Shown: positions 1-12,170, counted from the first letter of the stretch. The stretch is DNA of 64,000 bases from Semisulcospira habei (GCA_036245525.1 BTPG01000003.1:187573533-187637532), one strand, 5' to 3'. Numbers and translations: made by a program. Notes: generated by a model not told the origin, from the sequence alone.

Positions 1-596
1 ACGACCTAATCGGAATCTTCCAGAACTTACACGATCTTTCAAAAACCGTACTGACTTCATGCGAACAGTAAACAACTATGACTCGTCTATAAAACAAAGT
101 AGCGAAATGTTTCTTACTCTTCTGACGTCACATGTACGAGGTCACTAGACAGCGCGACCCTGATTCGAACGTTCTGGTTCATTCTCAACTAATCTACGGA
201 AAACAAAAATCGACCGCTCTTCTCCGTACGACTTTTCTAGAAGCTTCCGGACTAAAATTAACATTTCATAACAAAGCCCACACCGCTAACATGGACGAAC
301 AATAAAGAATCTCACTGAAAAGGTACGTGATACGTAACCATGACAGCTCAAATAAACATCGGATCGTTTCCTACGATTAACACATGCATGCTCTCACAGG
401 ACAACACAACCACAAACGTAACAATCTCTTATTTATTTATTTATCTTATTTATCTTTGGTTATTTTATATGTAGTAAAAACGCCACACAACACTACAGCA
501 GCGGAGTACGCAACCTTAGGACCGAAAAAAAAAAATTATAATAAAGGATTTCCTCTTACATGATTTTTACTGACTGCCCTGTGAAGTCAGAACGCA
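1..596. other. unassigned intergenic DNA
   Basis: AT-rich sequence with no exon, hairpin element or tandem array that I could recognise. It has only a short TTTA-rich patch near 428-470. Confidence 0.4.
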
Positions 597-690
597 CGAG
601 GTCCATTTTTGTGAAAAAGCGAAAGTTTCATTGTAATACAATGGCAATCTTGCTTTTTACAAAAATGGACTAACTGTCTTGTGCCTTCAC
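597..690. repeat. family F hairpin element
   Basis: Inverted arms GTCCATTTTTGTGAAAAAGC and GCTTTTTACAAAAATGGAC meet around TGTAATACAATG. The same arms recur near 26210, 32015, 33815, 44953 and 55828, so this is an interspersed MITE-like family. It has no coding potential. Confidence 0.75.
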
Positions 691-1222
691 GGGGTTGTTG
701 ACATCATTTTGATAGGACTGAGGGGCTTTAGTTCTAGGCCCTTATAATAGCAGCGTACTTGATAATAATTATATCATAGGCGTTCTTAATCATCTGATTC
801 AGTAACATTCAATTTGAAGGCCTACTACCGCCGTTACTGTTCAAAGATGCACTTATGTAACAGATGGTTACGAAACGCTACACACAGGTCTAGCTATGGT
901 TCATTTAGACACAGGAGAATCCAGTTCAGCACACGCCGTGTTTATATCAAGTAATCTGACAATGACTCTACTCCGTTCTATATATACAACGCTATCAGTA
1001 CGAGAAGCAGCTAAAAATAGATTGAACTATTCAGTAACGGCTGCACAGAATAAATAAGTGCGATTACGCGTGTGCTTTTGCTGCGTGTCCCAACTGCTGT
1101 TAAAGTTCATTAGGTGTGTCGACAAGGCATAACAAACACAAATGGTGCTGAAATGTGTCTTCAGATTTATGCGTAATGGTACTTTAAGGAAATAAAATAA
1201 GTACTACGTGATAGAGGACACA

Positions 1223-1228
<6 letters not shown>

Positions 1229-1279
<51 letters not shown>

Positions 1280-1299
1280 ACAGGCTCTCTCTCTCTCAG
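1229..1299. repeat. (CT)n microsatellite
   Basis: About 50 bases of uninterrupted CT dinucleotides, then GTCACAGG and a second shorter CT run. Confidence 0.95.
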
Positions 1300-1402
1300 C
1301 CATCCAGGGTTGGATCTCAAGCAAGAGTACTAAAGCTGAAACTGTAAGCTACCCTACAGTTTATTTCATGCAGCTTCTTACACACGCTCTATGAAGATGT
1401 GA

Positions 1403-1496
1403 ATCGACGATGATAGTTCAAGGGTGGTGCCAGAATAGCTTGGCGACTCAGATGACAAGCAATTCTGGCACCACCCTTGAACTATCACGGTCGATC
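1403..1496. mobile_element. family A hairpin MITE, GGTGGTGCC type
   Basis: Left arm GATAGTTCAAGGGTGGTGCC is mirrored by GGCACCACCCTTGAACTATC around a degraded centre. The outer flanks ATCGACGA and TCGATC are also inverted. This is the GG/CC arm variant of the family. Confidence 0.85.
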
Positions 1497-1634
1497 CGCG
1501 TGTAGTGTAGTAGGTCACGGTATACATTTAAATTGGGAAGTTCAGGGAGTGCAAGGCCCCGTGTTTTTAAAAATAATTTTTGCCTTGTTTGAAAATTTGC
1601 AGTTGGGCTGAATGTTGGAATTTGCTGGAAATTT

Positions 1635-1793
1635 GTGGTTAGCTGAGAGGAGACATGTTTGGTGCTTTGATTCATACCATCCTGAGCTTATCCAGTGGAC
1701 ATTTGTGGACGGGGGGGTGGTTAGCTGAGAGGAGACATGTTTGGTGCTTTGATTCATACCATCCTGAGCGCTTATCCAGTGGACATTTGTGGA
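1635..1793. repeat. two-copy direct repeat, ~80 bp
   Basis: The segment from GTGGTTAGCTGAGAGGAG through CCAGTGGACATTTGTGGA occurs twice in a row, separated by a G-run. The copies differ by a CGCT insertion after CCTGAG. Confidence 0.85.
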
Positions 1794-1799
1794 ACTATA

Positions 1800-3030
1800 C
1801 ACATGTATGTTGAGTTGCCTTTTGACGTAGTGATTTGAGGGGCACGCTGATTTCAGCTGTGCTTGGGTGTGGGGTTGGTAAGGAACCAGTTTCATAGCCA
1901 AGAAATGAGACGGGTCATGTGCTGTTTTTTTGGGTATTTTGTGCATGGCAAATGTGCAGCTGGTGGGCGGTAGTGTTTTTTTTTTAGGGAATTTAAAAAT
2001 TAGGGGATGACTGGGACTGACTAAGGCTAAGAGACTGGACAGTACGGAAACAGCACTGTGCAGTTTTAACTCAGACTCCGAAAAGCCTAATCATTTTGAT
2101 TCGATGGAATGTGAGCGCGCGCTCTTCTCGGTTTCGGTCCCCATATTTCAGCCGAGCGGTTTGTTTATAATTGCTGTCATCGCGTCTAATACACTATGGA
2201 AGGCAGTCACTGAATCAGCTCGCGCAGCTTCTTGTATGTAAGGACCAGCATAATGATAGAGGCAGGCAAGAGTCAGGATTCTCATGAGCTTTCGTATCTG
2301 CGGGCGTCATGAGGATCTATGTTTATTCCATGCAGGAGGTGTTTATCATTGAGTGTATCTCGGACAGTGTGATAGTGGTCCTTTCTACAGATGAGAAAAG
2401 GTATAGATCCACAAGCGTCCGCCACGCAAGTTACAGGAACGTGACCCATGAGAATCTGTGCATAAGTTTTGCTTTTTCAGTTCACACAATTTTAATTTCC
2501 AGGCTGAGTGGGGGAAAGGGAGGGAGATGCGCTATTGTGGTTTGCAGTGAGTTTCAGCCGTTTCTTTTGTTTTTCAGTATCCGTACATCAATGACCATAT
2601 AAATGAACTGACACACTTTCCCGCCCTCTATCGTTCTGTTAAAGACAGATTCGGGTTCACTACGGAATATACTTGGATCTGCTGAGGCACATATACGGGC
2701 AGAAATTTAAAAGCCAGGTTACAAATTAAAAATATAAAAATTATACTAAAAATTAATGGGCTTGGATAGGACTATTATTTGGCCGAGGGCTGGGGTCAGT
2801 ACAAGGCTTTAGCCAGCCTCAAAGGCCGCTTTCATCGGAACTGCCGTCAGATGGTATGGCAGAAGGTTCTCTGTTCCGTCTGATGTGCACGGAGACAAAT
2901 GAAGCTATCAAAAAACATTCATTCCACCGTTACCGCATACTTTCACGAGGATAAATATATTCTTGTTTTTACATCAGACGGATGGCATTCACTGCCTAGC
3001 AATGTTCGCCCATAACCAAAGACAAAACTC
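1800..3030. other. unassigned intergenic DNA
   Basis: Several short open frames but no recognisable protein, splice-bounded exon or repeat family. Upstream exons of the 13842-20929 receptor could lie in this direction, but none was identified. Confidence 0.35.
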
Positions 3031-3033
3031 CCC

Positions 3034-3086
3034 AAGAGGCATAGATCTTCATGAGTTCCGCGCAGAGTGCGGGGGCTTGTGAGAAG
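3034..3086. mobile_element. family B hairpin, degraded
   Basis: CCAAGAGGCATAGATCTTCATGAG is followed by a CGCGCAGAGTGCGGGGGC centre and GTGAG. The left arm is recognisable and the right arm mostly lost. Confidence 0.6.
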
Positions 3087-3738
3087 CTAAATGTACTGTA
3101 TGTATCTTGGTGGCTAGTGTTGCCTCTATGCTGCTATGTTTACGTAGCCGGGATAAAATCGCGACCACCGAGCCCAAAACAAAACACCCATGGCTGTCAA
3201 CACGTGCGATTGGACGACCGTCCCGGCACTGCGGCGTAGAACAGCCGTAGAATAGCGCGATGCTCAGTCATGCTCCCTTTAGGTTCACGGCAGTGCAAAC
3301 TCGAGTTTGGAGACTAACTGTGTGGTCCGTGGCCTGTCAGGTGCACCACATGCCTTATGTGACATAGACCGGAAACTGGTTTAGTGTAACCAGATCATTG
3401 AGTTTGGATGTTTGGAGTTGGAAAAGTAAGAAAATCATGAAAAATTTGAAATTTTGCCAAAAAATCGCTGTGCATGCAGTTTTATAGGCGTTTTGGCATG
3501 TTTTGCGTGGCAAACCCTTGTTTACCTGCACTGTGAGCTAGGTTTAGTGTGTTTGCTCATTTATTTTTTTGTCTTACAGGTAGTCATGAGTCTTTCCTTC
3601 GACCATGAGCTGTGACCTTTGACCTTGACCTTGAAAGGGGTGGGGTTTGGGGTGTTCAGTATGATAAATGCGTTAACAAAAATTCACTCTTTCAGTTATT
3701 GAAGTTGTGTGGGGTGGGTGTAGGGTGGGGTGGGTTTG

Positions 3739-3798
3739 GGTTGGAGGTGGGGGGGGGGGGGGGGGGGGGTAAGAGGGGGGGGGGAAGAGGGGGGGCTT
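3739..3798. repeat. poly-G / GA-rich tract
   Basis: About 20 consecutive G followed by GGAAGAGGG-type runs, within a 110-base G-rich stretch that begins near 3690. Confidence 0.9.
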
Positions 3799-3799
3799 A

Positions 3800-5040
3800 A
3801 GGTCAAAGGTTAAGATAAAAACTACAATGAAACAGTGTTAGCATGTGCATTTCATCTGACAGCTGACCTCAGAGTGAAATAAGCGGCCAAATTAATGTGA
3901 CCTGCAGAAGTGTTATTTTGCATGGTACTGCTACACTGGTTGCATGTGAGGTGTCATTCTGCTGTAATTGTCATGAGGGATGTCTCTGGTGTCTATTCTA
4001 AACCAAACACAAGCACTTGTACACTGAGTAAAGCTCATTTGAGTGCATTGTTATGGGACCAGCAGTTGCAGGTACCAGTACAGGCTTTTACAGGAGTGTT
4101 CACAAGTTTGGCACACACATGCCTACTGCATCTGCAAGATGAGCTGAGGTGTTTTGAGACTCTGACAAGTGTGTTTTATATAAAAATGAACTGTACATAA
4201 CCATTTTTCTATGCTACCTCCTAAATCAGCACTCCAGACACTTGTTAGCGTATGCGGCGTGTCCCGCGTAGCATAGTTTTGGTTGTTTTGTGTAGTCTTT
4301 TTCCTGTGGGATAGCTCAATAGACTTAATGTTTAAATTGCAGAGCTGTTTCATGACCCCTTTTGCCTAGGGAAAGATTGCCAGCAGCATATAGGGCATGG
4401 CAGCTGGTTACAGGCCTCTTCCAGCTTGTTGTCACCAGACAACATGGTCAATGAGGATGCCTGGGTGTTGTCTTTTGGGCTGCCCTAAGATACACAAGGA
4501 AATGGCCTTGGGTCTGAAAGCTCATTTTTCATCAGTGTCAGTGTCATGGTAACTTTTTAAAGTTGTCCAGCCCACCAGAAGTCAGTTTGACTGTATTGCA
4601 TGCGTGTGTAAACTTGGAAAAACAGAAAAAGTAGGGGGGTAGGCAATGGAAAAATATGAAAAAAAAAACACTTTCATGTGCCTGTGTCTCAAATGCAACA
4701 TTTCTGAAGATCAGATATATTACTTGATGTACATGCCAATTTTGGAGGCATTCTGACATATCTAGGCTGTTTTTCATGGCATCAGATATGCATGATCCAA
4801 CACATCAGCAGCATTGTGAACGCCACATCAAGGCACTTTACATAATGGGCCATAACATAAAGATGCAGCAACTTTCAAGGGTGTCACTTTGGGTTTGACT
4901 TAGCTATTGTCTAAGGGTTGCACTGATGGCAGATTGAATGGTGTTCAGGTGGGACAAGTTTCTCTGACAGTGTAGTGTAGTGTAGAGTGCATAGGACAGC
5001 AACCAATTCAAGCTCAGAGTTCAATGTAAACAACGACTCT
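3800..5040. other. unassigned intergenic DNA
   Basis: Short open frames only (up to ~96 codons), with no recognised domain, hairpin or tandem array. Confidence 0.35.
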
Positions 5041-5078
5041 AGGTTAATTACACATGTACCCGGCCGCTCCGCTTTGTC

Positions 5079-5122
5079 CTCTCTCTCTCTCTCGCACTCT
5101 GAGTCTCTCTCTCTCTCTCTTT
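5079..5122. repeat. (CT)n microsatellite, interrupted
   Basis: Two CT runs separated by CGCACTCTGAGT. Confidence 0.9.
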
Positions 5123-5263
5123 ATCCTCAGCCAATTAAAAATCTGACTAAAACAGCCCCGCCTCCCACTCCAGTCATTGTCATTGGTTGCGACTAAGTGC
5201 CACGGAATGGAAACAGATGACCCTAACCAGGCAGAATGCACAGCCTATGCCCTAAAGACTCCC

Positions 5264-5333
5264 GAAGAGGCATAGATTCTCATGCGTCCCTGCATTCGCA
5301 CTGACGGACTCATGACAATTTATGCCTCTTGTG
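5264..5333. mobile_element. family B hairpin, degraded
   Basis: AGAGGCATAGATTCTCATG pairs imperfectly with CTCATGACAATTTATGCCTCT. The centre is no longer palindromic. Confidence 0.7.
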
Positions 5334-5535
5334 TTATGGATCGGCTGCAGGTTTCTTTTCGCATTACTCCTCATAGATAGTAAGGCTTAGGGTTTTGAGT
5401 TTTGATGATCAGTGCACAGAGAGTCACAGTAGTGGTGATATATAAGTGTTGATGGACGACGCACAGTATTTAGAGATGATGCGAAGGCCGCACGTACACC
5501 AAGGCTGCCTGACTCTCATTGGACAACTGACGGAG

Positions 5536-5701
5536 CCCTTATCATTCGGAATACACCAGTGTGTGAAATAAGTTTGACTAAAATAGTTCAAGGGTAGTGC
5601 CAGAATAGCTTGGCGCCTACCCTTGAACTAAAGTTGTAATGTAGCTTGCATATGGCAGTGTACAAATTTGAAGCTTTTAGCCTCAATATGATATGGGTTA
5701 A
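5536..5701. mobile_element. family A MITE, CCCTTATCATTCGG subtype
   Basis: Outer part CCCTTATCATTCGGAATACA...GATATGGGTTAA matches the copies at 7901, 13533 and 28118. The right inner arm is mostly deleted: TTGGCGCC runs straight into TACCCTTGAAC. Confidence 0.8.
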
Positions 5702-6169
5702 TTGAGCTTAGTTTCCATGTTGAGTTTAGGTCATGTCAGTGCTTTTGCTGGGTGTCTGACACGGCTTATACATAGTTTCCTGTGTCATCCCGACGATCAC
5801 CAGACACTTGCCAATTTGTCATGTAGCACTTCACAGTGCTGCAATGAATCATGTGGACAGTACGGCTGGCATTTGCTTCCTTCGAAACTCGTTTTGTAGG
5901 TTTGAGAGGAAACGTTTTTGCACTGCGGTGACCAAGGATCATAGTGTGTAGATCATTAGACTCGTCCCGGTTAGTGAAACACCACTTCGCCGGCAGTCAA
6001 CAGTCACAAGGAAATCATCTGTTAAGAGTGTGGCCGGCCGCGATGTGCATCCTTCGAAAATCGTGTCGAATGGTTCGTTGGATTTTGTTGTTGTTGTTGT
6101 TGTTGCGAGGATTGTGCGAAATGACGTTTCCGTAGGAAGCAATATTCAAGGTTGTGGTTTTCGCCAGTG

Positions 6170-6344
6170 TTAACTCATTCAGCCCGACGGCCGTATTTCC
6201 CAAATTTTGGAGGCGTCGTCGTCAAATGACTAGGCACCAGTTGCAGGAGAAGGAGATGCAGGCGCCAAGCTAATCTGGCACTACCCTTGAATTATCATGG
6301 TCGACCCATCTCCTGCTGCAGTGCGTCAAGGTTGAATGGGTTAA
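6170..6344. mobile_element. family A MITE, left arm deleted
   Basis: Bounded by TTAACTCATTC and GAATGGGTTAA. Only the right arm GGCGCCAAGCTAATCTGGCA and CTACCCTTGAATTATCATGG is kept; the left arm is replaced by GAAGGAGATGCA. Confidence 0.8.
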
Positions 6345-6467
6345 TTGTTTACGCGGATTTTCAGTCCTCTTAAATTACGCACATCACCATCCGCGTCACT
6401 TGCTGACCTGCAACTGAAATCGAACACTACAGTATTTTTTTCCTTGTCGAGTAGACAAAGAACCCTT

Positions 6468-6541
6468 ATGTGTGCCGGTCTGTGATTCTGGACCTTACAG
6501 CTAAAAGCCGTAAGGTCCAAAATCACAGACCAGCACACACG
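6468..6541. mobile_element. family E hairpin element
   Basis: GTGTGCCGGTCTGTGATTCT and GACCTTACAGCT are mirrored by AGCCGTAAGGTCC and AAAATCACAGACCAGCACAC. The same arms occur at 7435, 20243, 21787, 39119 and 44583. Confidence 0.85.
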
Positions 6542-6715
6542 TTCAATAATCGGTCGAACTGCCATCAATAGCCCAGCTGTCTTAGCTAATTTCATTGTTA
6601 CTTGTTAGCAAGCATACAGGACGGAGGTCATTATTTCCTGCAACACTATCAGTTTTGTTTGGTTGATCTTACATATAATGCGTGACCTCAGAGGAGAGCA
6701 GACGACTTAGGAGGA

Positions 6716-6845
<130 letters not shown>

Positions 6846-7401
6846 AAGCAGTAGGGATTACCCCCAGGCGCCCCGCCGTCCGCTGGAGAATATCCAGTCC
6901 TCCCTCCCCCCCCCCCCCCACCCCCCCCCGAGGGGGGATGCTAGAAAATATTCCCAGATATTGGACCTGCTGAGTAGATTTAAAGTTTTTGCCGTCTACG
7001 ACCGGTTTCGCCCCAAGGAGGGCTCTTCGGGTAGGCATACGGCGTAACCTGAAATTGCAAACGCAACGCATGTACTAGACAGCCGCCTCCAGAATTTACT
7101 GTTAGCACCGCCAGCACAGCGCGGATTGCATCCCTAAAACTTTATGCGGAATTCGCCTGGGGGTAGTCCCTACTGCTTTATGTAGTAGGTGTTCAGTGGA
7201 AGGCTCAAAAGATAGATCTAGTGAGCGATGCAGTCACAAAAGGGCAGCTGATGTCCTGATGACACAATGCAAGCTTACCAGCCTGGAATTCCATGGCATT
7301 AGCACAGCATTCTCAGAATTCAATGAAAAATTATGTCCCTTGGAGCTAATCTGTTTGAGTGCATTTTTTGGCTTTTGGTCGACGCCTTTGTTAAAAGTAA
7401 A

Positions 7402-7403
<2 letters not shown>

Positions 7404-7436
<33 letters not shown>

Positions 7437-7492
7437 TCTGTGATTTTGGACCTTACGGCTTTTAGCCGTAAGGTCCAAATTCACAGACCAGT
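7404..7492. mobile_element. (TA)n run abutting a family E hairpin
   Basis: A 30-bp TA run from 7404 directly precedes GGTCTGTGATTTTGGACC, which is mirrored to 7490 by GGTCCAAATTCACAGACC. The TA run probably expanded at the element edge. Confidence 0.85.
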
Positions 7493-7900
7493 AAACACAA
7501 TTTATTCCGTGGGTTGCATTTTCTATTCTAGCTACAATCTTCAAATTTGGCCAAAGGGTACTTTGTGAAAAGACCTATCTAAACATAACAAATTCAGGGA
7601 CCTTGCTCAAAGGTCAATGTCACATTGGGTCCAGAAATAGGTTAAAAAACATTAGCCATATTTTGACATAAACTGTATCATTCTCAAATACCATTTTCAA
7701 CTTCAAACCAAACATGCTACAGAGATACCTGATGGTAAGACCTTTCTATGCATGCTAATTCGGCTGACCCCTCGAAAAGGTCAGATGTCACAAGAGGTCG
7801 ACAAATGCGTTTAAAAAAGTCAACTTTTGGACGGAATTTAGTTTTTATCAAAGTTCTGAATCGGTCAAACGTGTGAGCGATAAGGGATTTGCCATTCTTG

Positions 7901-8132
7901 TTAACCCTTATCATTCGGAATACACCAGTGTGTGAAATAAGTTTGACTAAACTGAATAGTTCAAGGGTAGTGCTAGTATAGCTTGGCGCCTCAAGGCGCC
8001 AAGCTATTCTGGCACTACCCTTGAACTAAAGCCATTGGTCTAAATCCATATCTGTAAGTACTATAATGTAGCTTGCATAATTATGGCTGTGTACAAATTT
8101 GAAGCTTTTAGCCTCAGTATGATGTGGGTTAA
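7901..8132. mobile_element. family A MITE, CCCTTATCATTCGG subtype, full length
   Basis: TTAA at 7901-7904 and again at 8129-8132 bound the element. The core GTTCAAGGGTAGTGC...GGCACTACCCTTGAAC surrounds AGCTTGGCGCC and its mirror. Confidence 0.9.
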
Positions 8133-8250
8133 TTGTGTGCATCCTTCGGTGGCAGTTCACACAATAAGTATTCGACACCATGTGATTGTCTGACGATGAA
8201 GCTATTTCAGTGGTAGACATGTATGAAGCATCTTCGTGTGACAACGGAAT

Positions 8251-8480
8251 AATAATAATAATAATAATAATAAGCGCATTAAGCGCTTATCCAATTGAAA
8301 TCGGCTCAAAGCGCCGCCGCGAACTGAACCCAACAAGCACGCTAATAGGAGAGCAGAAGGATATTGACTCAGCGAGACAACTTCATGACACCGAAGAGAC
8401 GCGTGACCTTTCTTACTTTCTTCCGTGTTGCGTTCGGTCCATGCATAGGCCGTCTGACATCGGAGCTCACAACATTTAGT
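8251..8480. other. (AAT)n run and unassigned repeat-like sequence
   Basis: An (ATA)n tract is followed by a small palindrome AGCGCATTAAGCGCTTAT. It resembles the AGCGC-rich, (AAT)n-associated repeats at 8902 and 51461. No protein is recognised. Confidence 0.4.
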
Positions 8481-8866
8481 GCCAATTGACCTAATATGGG
8501 CTATTTTTACTTAACTTCTATGATTTCTTGATTTTGCTGTAAAGTCGTAAACATTTGGTGGGAAAATAAAAACTAACAGAGCCCAGGCGGGAAATGGCCA
8601 GATTTCAACATCGAGGTCAAGCCTGCAGACTTTATGTATGCCTGCGCTGTTTCAGGTTTGAAAACTTGGCCAACTTACTCATTCACGTGAAAATGGATCT
8701 TTCTCATACTGGACTGATTATAGCTGGGGCACATTTAGGGATGTAAAATCAGTCACTTCGTTCAGTGCCAGCGGACGCTGATTGTGTTTCTGCCGTCTTT
8801 GTTGATTCAATACCATCAACACCAAAAGACCTAGCTGTCCACATAACATGGATTTAAAGTGGCGTC

Positions 8867-8898
8867 AGCAAGAGGTATGGATTCACATGAGGCCCCGC

Positions 8899-8935
<37 letters not shown>

Positions 8936-9163
8936 GAGTACTCGTATAGCGCCTAACCTCGGATTAGAGCTCTAGGCGCTTAACAACAGCTAATTATACA
9001 AAAATAACTAATTACAAAAACGCAATTTACAAAAGGTATTAAAATTTTTTTTTTAAAACGCACGCCTCTGGAAACAATCTATAAAGTCACCATTCAAAAC
9101 TACTACGCTTATGGATTCAATCGCATAATGCGGGAGCTGATGAGGATCTATACCTCTTGCAGT
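8867..9163. mobile_element. family B hairpin split by an (AAT)n-tailed insertion
   Basis: The left half GCAAGAGGTATGGATTCACA ends at ~8901 and the matching right half GATGAGGATCTATACCTCTT resumes near 9135. The ~225 bp between them starts with (ATA)n and contains CGAGTACTCG and TATAGCGCCTAACC. Confidence 0.65.
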
Positions 9164-9236
9164 TGAGCCGTGTTATTGATACTGATGCACAGTCACATGA
9201 ACAAACTTAGGAAAGAGTAGGACAACGTGATGAACT

Positions 9237-9455
9237 TTAACTCATTCTACCCCAAGACCGAAATACCCAAATTTTGCCGTTGTCCTCTGAAGACTGTGTT
9301 GCAGTGCAGGACACAGATCGACCATGATAGTTCAAGGGTGATGCCAGAATAGCTTGGCGCCCATAGGCGCCAAGCTATTCTGGCATCACCCTTAAACTAT
9401 CATGTTTAATCGACCTTATCTTGCTGTGGTGTGACTCTGGGGTAGAATGAATTAA
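9237..9455. mobile_element. family A MITE, GGTGATGCC type
   Basis: Bounded by TTAA at 9237 and 9452. Arms GTTCAAGGGTGATGCC and GGCATCACCCTTAAAC enclose AATAGCTTGGCGCC and its mirror. Confidence 0.9.
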
Positions 9456-9640
9456 ACACGCTAGAAGGTGTGACCTCTCGTTCTTCCTGCCACATTAGTG
9501 TTTCCTTATTGGTGTCTCGTAGTGTCCGGCGATGTCCGGACGTATCAGCCCTTGTCCCGGAAACTAGAGGACGCAATATTAACCTGCGCACTGCGATTTG
9601 AAAGAAAGTATGTAAAATCTAGGATCGATGCCTTCCGAAT

Positions 9641-9705
9641 GCAAGAGGCATAGACCCTCATGAGCCCCCGCAGATGAGGGGGCTCATGAGAATCTACGCC
9701 TCTTG
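9641..9705. mobile_element. family B hairpin
   Basis: GCAAGAGGCATAGACCCTCA...GGGGGCTCATGAGAATCTACGCCTCTTG. The central arm CATGAGCCCCC / GGGGGCTCATG is perfect. Confidence 0.85.
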
Positions 9706-10092
9706 ATGGATAGCATTTATGTCGGTGTGTCGCATGCGGAGTTATCAACAGTGTGGTTGTGTTGGTTTCAGAGACATCGTTCCTAGCGGCCTGTCACACT
9801 AAGGTTTGACAGTCAGAAGTAAGACATATGTAAAATCTTACTGCTGGTGTTGGTGCAGTGCAGACGACACGAACTTTCGAAAAAGTGCGCCCACACTGAA
9901 ACAAGAAGGAGAATACAGGCCTGATTTCAGACGCCTTGTGGATATTTACTTACTTGGTCACTGACAGCAGTAGAATCTGCGAATAACTTGTCCAGGTAAG
10001 GTTTCATTTTTACAACTGTGGCCCATAGCTAAAGACTGACAAACTGGTTAGCAACTCCCTCATTATGCTGCAGTGTAATTCCAGACCGATTG

Positions 10093-10302
10093 TTAACTCT
10101 TTTAGCCCCGGATCCCTACAGTAGGAGATGCCCATGATGATTCAAGGGTAGTGCCAGATTAGCTTGGCGCCTTAAGACGCCAAGCTAATCTGGCGGCACT
10201 ACCCTTTATTTATCATGGGCAATCCATCTCCTGCAACTGGTACATAGTCGTTAGGCAGCACCTCCAAATTTTGAGAAATGGGACATTGGGGCTAAGAGTT
10301 AA
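10093..10302. mobile_element. family A MITE, TTAGCCCCGG subtype
   Basis: TTAACTCTTTTAGCCCCGG at the left and GGGGCTAAGAGTTAA at the right. The core AGATTAGCTTGGCGCC and its mirror is present. Its right TTAA (10299-10302) also begins the next element. Confidence 0.9.
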
Positions 10303-10518
10303 CCTGTACAGTGCGGCGAGCCGACGCAGACCGTGTTTCTGCAATCTTCGTTAATTCAACACCAGAAAGCCCTAGATGTAACAGGAACATAGATTCAAAG
10401 TGGTGTCAGCAAGAGGCATAGATCAATATGAGCCCCCGCAACTGCGGGGGTCTCATGAGGATCTATACCTCTTGCAGTTGGGTGGTGCTCAGTTTTTCTC
10501 GGCAAATGAATGGGTTAA
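10299..10518. mobile_element. family B element with shared TTAA
   Basis: The hairpin GCAAGAGGCATAG...CTATACCTCTTGC lies at 10409-10475. Outer boundaries are TTAACC at 10299 and GGGTTAA at 10515-10518. The left TTAA is shared with the family A copy before it. Confidence 0.75.
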
Positions 10519-10559
10519 AGTCAACGCATATATTTGTGATCACTCTTCCCACCTACACC

Positions 10560-10727
10560 CCTAACAACCCCCCCCCCCCTCCCCCCGTCCCCCCCCCCCC
10601 CCCCGTCCCACCCCCTCCCCCAACAGACCTCCTGAACCGATCCTGTGACTCAGTGTCGGAATGGGTGTCTATGAGGAGCCAAATCTGTGACAGTGTCGGA
10701 ATGGGTGTCTATGAGGAGCCAAATCTG
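10560..10727. repeat. poly-C tract and 37-bp tandem duplication
   Basis: C-rich run at 10560-10620. Then CAGTGTCGGAATGGGTGTCT plus ATGAGGAGCCAAATCTG occurs twice, at ~10651 and ~10690. Confidence 0.85.
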
Positions 10728-10734
10728 CCCTGTG

Positions 10735-10815
10735 GGGGCAAAGACAGTAAGTCCTTTTTGGCAAAAAATGATCGAGAGTTTTATTGTATTACTTTCAGAA
10801 AAAATGGACTTGATT
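10735..10815. repeat. family F hairpin, degraded
   Basis: GACAGTAAGTCCTTTTTGGC pairs loosely with AAAAAATGGACTTGATTTAC around TATTGTATTAC. Confidence 0.6.
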
Positions 10816-10984
10816 TACTAAGGCCTGACTGAATCGACTTTGTTTCGACGGGACCGATTTTGGTCGTGGACGGGATTTTTGTCACGTTCATGATAAATAA
10901 AATACCGTATGTCAGACACTGTTAGTGTTGACAAGGTATTTACAATTCTCAAATAAACTAACATTTATAAACATGCATGGCCAT

Positions 10985-11125
10985 TAAAAAGAAAAGGGGA
11001 GACTGCCAGGGCTAATATTTTAGGAAGTTTACAAAGTAAAGTAGGTATAAGCACTGTCAGGGGAGAGAATTGTGCCATATCGACCAATGATCATAGATCT
11101 AGTTTGATCGAAGCACAACAACAAC

Positions 11126-11207
<82 letters not shown>

Positions 11208-11229
11208 ATAGGAAAGAGGGTGGCGCTAA
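10985..11229 (-). mobile_element. fragment of the 48.6-49.3 kb palindrome family, split by (CA)n
   Basis: AAAAGGGGAGACTGCCAG, GTTTACAAAGTAAAGTAG and ATCATAGATCTAG match the arm of the long palindrome at 48622-49263. A (CA)n run at ~11129-11203 interrupts it before GATAGGAAAGAGG. Confidence 0.7.
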
Positions 11230-12000
11230 GTTAGTGACTGGAAAAAAAAAAAGAGCAGACCTACACTTAGAGCCGTTAGGCTGAAAAACAGACGAACAAC
11301 ATGCACGTTGTATCCGGACAAAAAGTCTTCAGAATGTTGAAGATGGTCGGCAGACACAATGCCATTTGCACAACATGCATGAAGGGAGTTTTCTTTCGAC
11401 ATGCTTTCCTCCCACAAAAGACCGAGTTCTATGGGAAAGGCTGTTTTCAAGACCAGGAAAAATAACGTATATGATGTTGATAAGATGTACTTCAAAGTTC
11501 AAATCCAAAATAATCTCGGTTTCACTTCAGGAGCAAAGTAAAGCTGCATCAACCGTGGGCGTCTGATTGACTTCTATCAAAGACAATACATTATATTATA
11601 ATGTATTGTCTTTGCTTCTATCTCGCTGACCGCCATTTTGAAACTAGCGACGCGAGTATGCTTACGGCATTAAAAATATTACTTTAAAAATTATTTTATC
11701 GTATGCATGTTTACTTGCTCATGATTTTAATTTACTCACTGGAATAAACGTGTAACTTGTATGCTCGAAATTTTCAATTTTATGCCCAAGAAATGTCTTG
11801 CACCTTATCCGGGCCGTGTATGAGGACTGGTTCCCTCACATCGAAAAATAGCTTTCGAAAAACACTCAGTTCTACAAAAATGTCTCCATCCTATGGACAA
11901 ATATTTTTGCCATGCATAAGCAATATTATGGCATTAGTACTTTCGTTCCGTACTCTGCAAACCATTGTTACTCTTTTTACGAACTACTTATCTCAGCAGA
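11230..12000. other. unassigned intergenic DNA
   Basis: No recognised exon. A short perfect inverted repeat AAAGACAATACATTATA / TATAATGTATTGTCTTT lies at ~11579-11613. The remainder is unassigned. Confidence 0.4.
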
Positions 12001-12009
12001 AATTGAGTA

Positions 12010-12107
12010 AGCTGCTAGACTAATAGATCTAGTTTGATCGAAGCACACACACAAAAAAGGTAGAAAAAAGAGGTGCTCTAAGTGACTGGAAGCAAAGCAT
12101 ATGGATA

Positions 12108-12139
<32 letters not shown>

Positions 12140-12170
12140 ACTGTTCCATGCATGGCCATTCTTCCTAACT
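12010..12170 (-). mobile_element. second fragment of the long-palindrome family
   Basis: ATAGATCTAGTTTGATCGAA and GTGACTGGAAGCAAAGCATA match 48690-48775. The segment that reads CCCCCCGAAGGGG there is replaced here by a ~30-bp C run (12109-12138), followed by CACTGTTCC. Confidence 0.7.

Noticed and set aside
10428..10832. 134-codon open frame with poly-Pro
   Set aside because: Starts in a family B hairpin and crosses a poly-C tract and a tandem duplication.
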